From assembly GCA_015060765.1 (NCBI GenBank), contig SUXW01000005.1, forward strand, positions 1 to 64,000: a stretch of DNA of 64,000 nt, written 5' to 3'. Positions within the stretch are counted from its first letter, which is position 1. Each line of letters opens with the position of its first letter. The DNA is from Bacteroides sp. Its GTDB lineage: Bacteria; Bacteroidota; Bacteroidia; Bacteroidales; Bacteroidaceae. The position numbers and the translations under genes are program-made. Under the pieces are notes generated by a model, which saw nothing but the letters and a program-made list of their open reading frames with translations, was not told where the DNA came from and ran no database searches. Positions 62,218 through 64,000 of this stretch are shown here, piece by piece.

Positions 62218-62445
62218 ATGGACAGACAAAAAACGGCTTTTAATAAAGTTAATTTTATCTTGTTGGCCATAGGAATGGCATTTATCATTCTTGGCTTTTT
62301 ATTGATGACGGGTCCTGGTTCTACTGAAGGTATGTTTGAACCGGACATATTCAGTGCACGGCGTATTAAGGTCGCGCCGGTTATCTGCTTTTTTGGCTTT
62401 ATCTTTATGATTTATGGTATATTGAAGAAACCTAAAAAAGACTGA
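62218..62445 (+). CDS. DUF3098 small membrane protein
   Basis: 75 residues with two membrane helices ([18 protein letters not shown] and [18 protein letters not shown]) separated by a short polar loop containing [16 protein letters not shown]. This is the DUF3098 pattern, found next to ftsX in Bacteroidota. Its role is unknown; the constant neighbourhood suggests a link to FtsX or undecaprenyl phosphate recycling. Confidence 0.88.
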   Translation: MDRQKTAFNKVNFILLAIGMAFIILGFLLMTGPGSTEGMFEPDIFSARRIKVAPVICFFGFIFMIYGILKKPKKD

Positions 62446-62453
62446 TTCACGGT

Positions 62454-63299
62454 ATGGGTATTATAGAAACGATTATTATTGCGATAGTAGAGGGATTGAC
62501 AGAGTTTCTGCCTGTATCGTCTACAGGGCACATGATTATTGCACAAAACCTATTGGGAGTAGAAAGTACTGAATTTGTGAAGGCATTTACCTTTATTATT
62601 CAGTTTGGTGCTATTTTGTCGGTAGTGGTGCTTTATTGGAAACGCTTCTTTAAATTGAATCATACTCCGGCTCCGGAAGGGGCAAACGGCTTGCAACGCT
62701 TTTTGCATACGTTCGATTTTTATTGGAAGTTATTCGTTGCATTTATTCCTGCAGCTGTTTTGGGACTTTTGTTCAGCGATGCCATCGATGCCATGTTGGA
62801 AAGTGTGGTGGTGGTAGCAGTTATGTTGGTTCTTGGAGGGATATTCATGCTCTATTGCGACAAGATTTTCAATAAAGGAAGTGAAGATACTCCATTTACC
62901 GAAAAGCGGGCTTTCATGGTAGGTTTGTATCAATGTATTTCCATGATACCAGGTGTATCTCGTTCCATGGCAACCATTGTAGGGGGTATGTCACAAGGCA
63001 TGACTCGAAAGGCAGCAGCTGAGTTTTCATTCTTTTTGGCTGTTCCTACCATGTTCGGCGCTACCTTATATAAAATGTACAAACTGTTGAAAGAAGGTGG
63101 TACTGAACTGATTATGGACAATATGACTACGCTGATAGTAGGCAATGTAGTGGCTTTCATTGTTGCATTGTTGGCCATCAAGTTCTTTATCAGTTTTGTT
63201 ACCAAATACGGCTTCAAAGCATTTGGATGGTATCGTATAGTAGTAGGTGGCATTATTTTGATAATGTTGCTGATGGGGCATAATCTGACAATAATGTGA
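62454..63299 (+). CDS. uppP: Undecaprenyl-diphosphatase
   Basis: 281 residues with about eight membrane segments. Catalytic motifs are [15 protein letters not shown] (residues 14-28) and [10 protein letters not shown]. It dephosphorylates undecaprenyl pyrophosphate to recycle the cell-wall lipid carrier and is also known as bacA. Its stop shares one base with the truB start. Confidence 0.97.
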   Translation: MGIIETIIIAIVEGLTEFLPVSSTGHMIIAQNLLGVESTEFVKAFTFIIQFGAILSVVVLYWKRFFKLNHTPAPEGANGLQRFLHTFDFYWKLFVAFIPAAVLGLLFSDAIDAMLESVVVVAVMLVLGGIFMLYCDKIFNKGSEDTPFTEKRAFMVGLYQCISMIPGVSRSMATIVGGMSQGMTRKAAAEFSFFLAVPTMFGATLYKMYKLLKEGGTELIMDNMTTLIVGNVVAFIVALLAIKFFISFVTKYGFKAFGWYRIVVGGIILIMLLMGHNLTIM

Positions 63300-64000
63300 T
63301 GAATTTCAAAGAGGGAGAAGTGTTGTATTTTGACAAGCCGCTGAAATGGACTTCGTTTGCGGTGGTCAATAAGATCAGGTATCACCTGTGTCGAAAATTG
63401 GGGGTGAAGAAATTAAAAGTGGGACATGCCGGAACTCTCGACCCCTTGGCTACCGGTGTAATGATTATATGTACGGGAAAAGCTACGAAACGGATTGAGG
63501 AATTTCAGTATCATACGAAAGAATATGTGGCTACTTTGATGCTGGGTGCAACAACCCCTTCGTTCGATTTGGAAAAAGAAATTGATGCAACGTATCCTAC
63601 GGAACACATTACTCGTGAATTGGTTGAGGAAACATTAAAGGGCTTCTTGGGAAGTATAGAGCAGATACCTCCGGCTTTTTCGGCTTGTATGGTCGATGGG
63701 AAGAGGGCTTATGACTTGGCCCGTAAAGGAGAAGAAGTCAATCTGAAACCTAAGACTTTGGTTATAGATGAAATAGAATTGTTGGAGTGTAATTTGCCTG
63801 AAATCAAGATCAGAGTGGTATGTAGCAAAGGGACGTACATTCGTGCCTTGGCCCGTGATATAGGGGTGGCATTGAATAGCGGTGCCCATTTGACGGGTTT
63901 GGTCAGAACCCGTGTGGGAGAAGTCAGACTTGATGATTGCATGCAAGTGGAAGAATTCCAGGAATGGCTGGAAAATCAGGAAATAGAAGTTATAAATAAT
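63299..64000 (+). CDS. truB: tRNA pseudouridine-55 synthase TruB, 3' partial
   Basis: ATG 63299 overlaps the uppP stop by one base, and the frame is open to the window edge (234 codons). Motifs are YFDKPLKWTSF, VGHAGTLDPLATGVM with the catalytic Asp, RAYDLARKGE and CSKGTYIRALARDIG. It makes pseudouridine at position 55 in the T-loop of tRNAs. It is cotranscribed with uppP. Confidence 0.96.
   Translation, partial: MNFKEGEVLYFDKPLKWTSFAVVNKIRYHLCRKLGVKKLKVGHAGTLDPLATGVMIICTGKATKRIEEFQYHTKEYVATLMLGATTPSFDLEKEIDATYPTEHITRELVEETLKGFLGSIEQIPPAFSACMVDGKRAYDLARKGEEVNLKPKTLVIDEIELLECNLPEIKIRVVCSKGTYIRALARDIGVALNSGAHLTGLVRTRVGEVRLDDCMQVEEFQEWLENQEIEVINN

Overview
The window comes from a member of the Bacteroidaceae (Bacteroides or Phocaeicola type). 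The promoters carry the Bacteroidota -7 element TAnnTTTG. There is no Shine-Dalgarno pattern before starts. The gene content is typical: secreted GH43, GH53 and GH74 enzymes, lipoproteins with short lipoboxes, 800-residue MacB-like permeases, and the ftsX-DUF3098-uppP-truB row. No rRNA, tRNA, CRISPR array or complete insertion sequence was recognised.

Region 1 (1-12430) is an RHS/YD-repeat polymorphic-toxin locus. The end of one YD-repeat protein is followed by one complete secreted RHS protein (422-3424) whose tip carries an HEXXH motif, with a candidate immunity gene. Four more promoterless or start-less tip cassettes follow in the same direction. Each has a piece of RHS core, a different AT-rich tip and a small, mostly exported immunity candidate. 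Each ends in the same roughly 30-bp boundary motif and a hairpin terminator. Two tips look like L,D-transpeptidase-type domains. Two cassettes share a 69-bp insertion that carries a good Bacteroides promoter, plus an identical core deletion. This looks like a reservoir for tip replacement by recombination in the repeated core.

Region 2 (12500-35600) is mostly housekeeping and glycan genes: ychF, an HHH-motif outer-membrane protein, a SpoU methyltransferase, nadA, ferritin, a ketopantoate-reductase-like gene, lipocalin, an FprA flavoprotein, a lipoprotein-type peptide deformylase, leuS, a YitT protein, a RdgB-type NTPase, and a PnuC-type transporter next to thiamine diphosphokinase. Two GH43 enzymes and a GH53 galactanase are scattered among them. 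The 446-bp gap before nadA holds seven DnaA-box-like 9-mers. A TauE/SafE gene after nadA survives only as its two ends.

Region 3 (35600-55820) is a large leftward efflux locus: TolC, HlyD-type adaptor, one MacB-like ATPase, five large FtsX/MacB-like permeases and a TlpA-like lipoprotein. It diverges from an NtrC-family response regulator and its histidine kinase. Between them lie a textbook sigma-54 promoter facing tolC and two tandem palindromes 21 bp apart, probably the regulator's enhancer sites.

Region 4 (55820-56800) is a non-coding island with three 22-bp-spaced near-palindromes, two long perfect inverted repeats (26 and 37 bp arms) around AT-rich loops, and a decayed RHS fragment on the minus strand.

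Region 5 (56800-64000) holds miaB, an FKBP isomerase, a secreted GH74-like protein, a PspC-domain protein, ftsX, a DUF3098 gene, uppP and the 5' part of truB.
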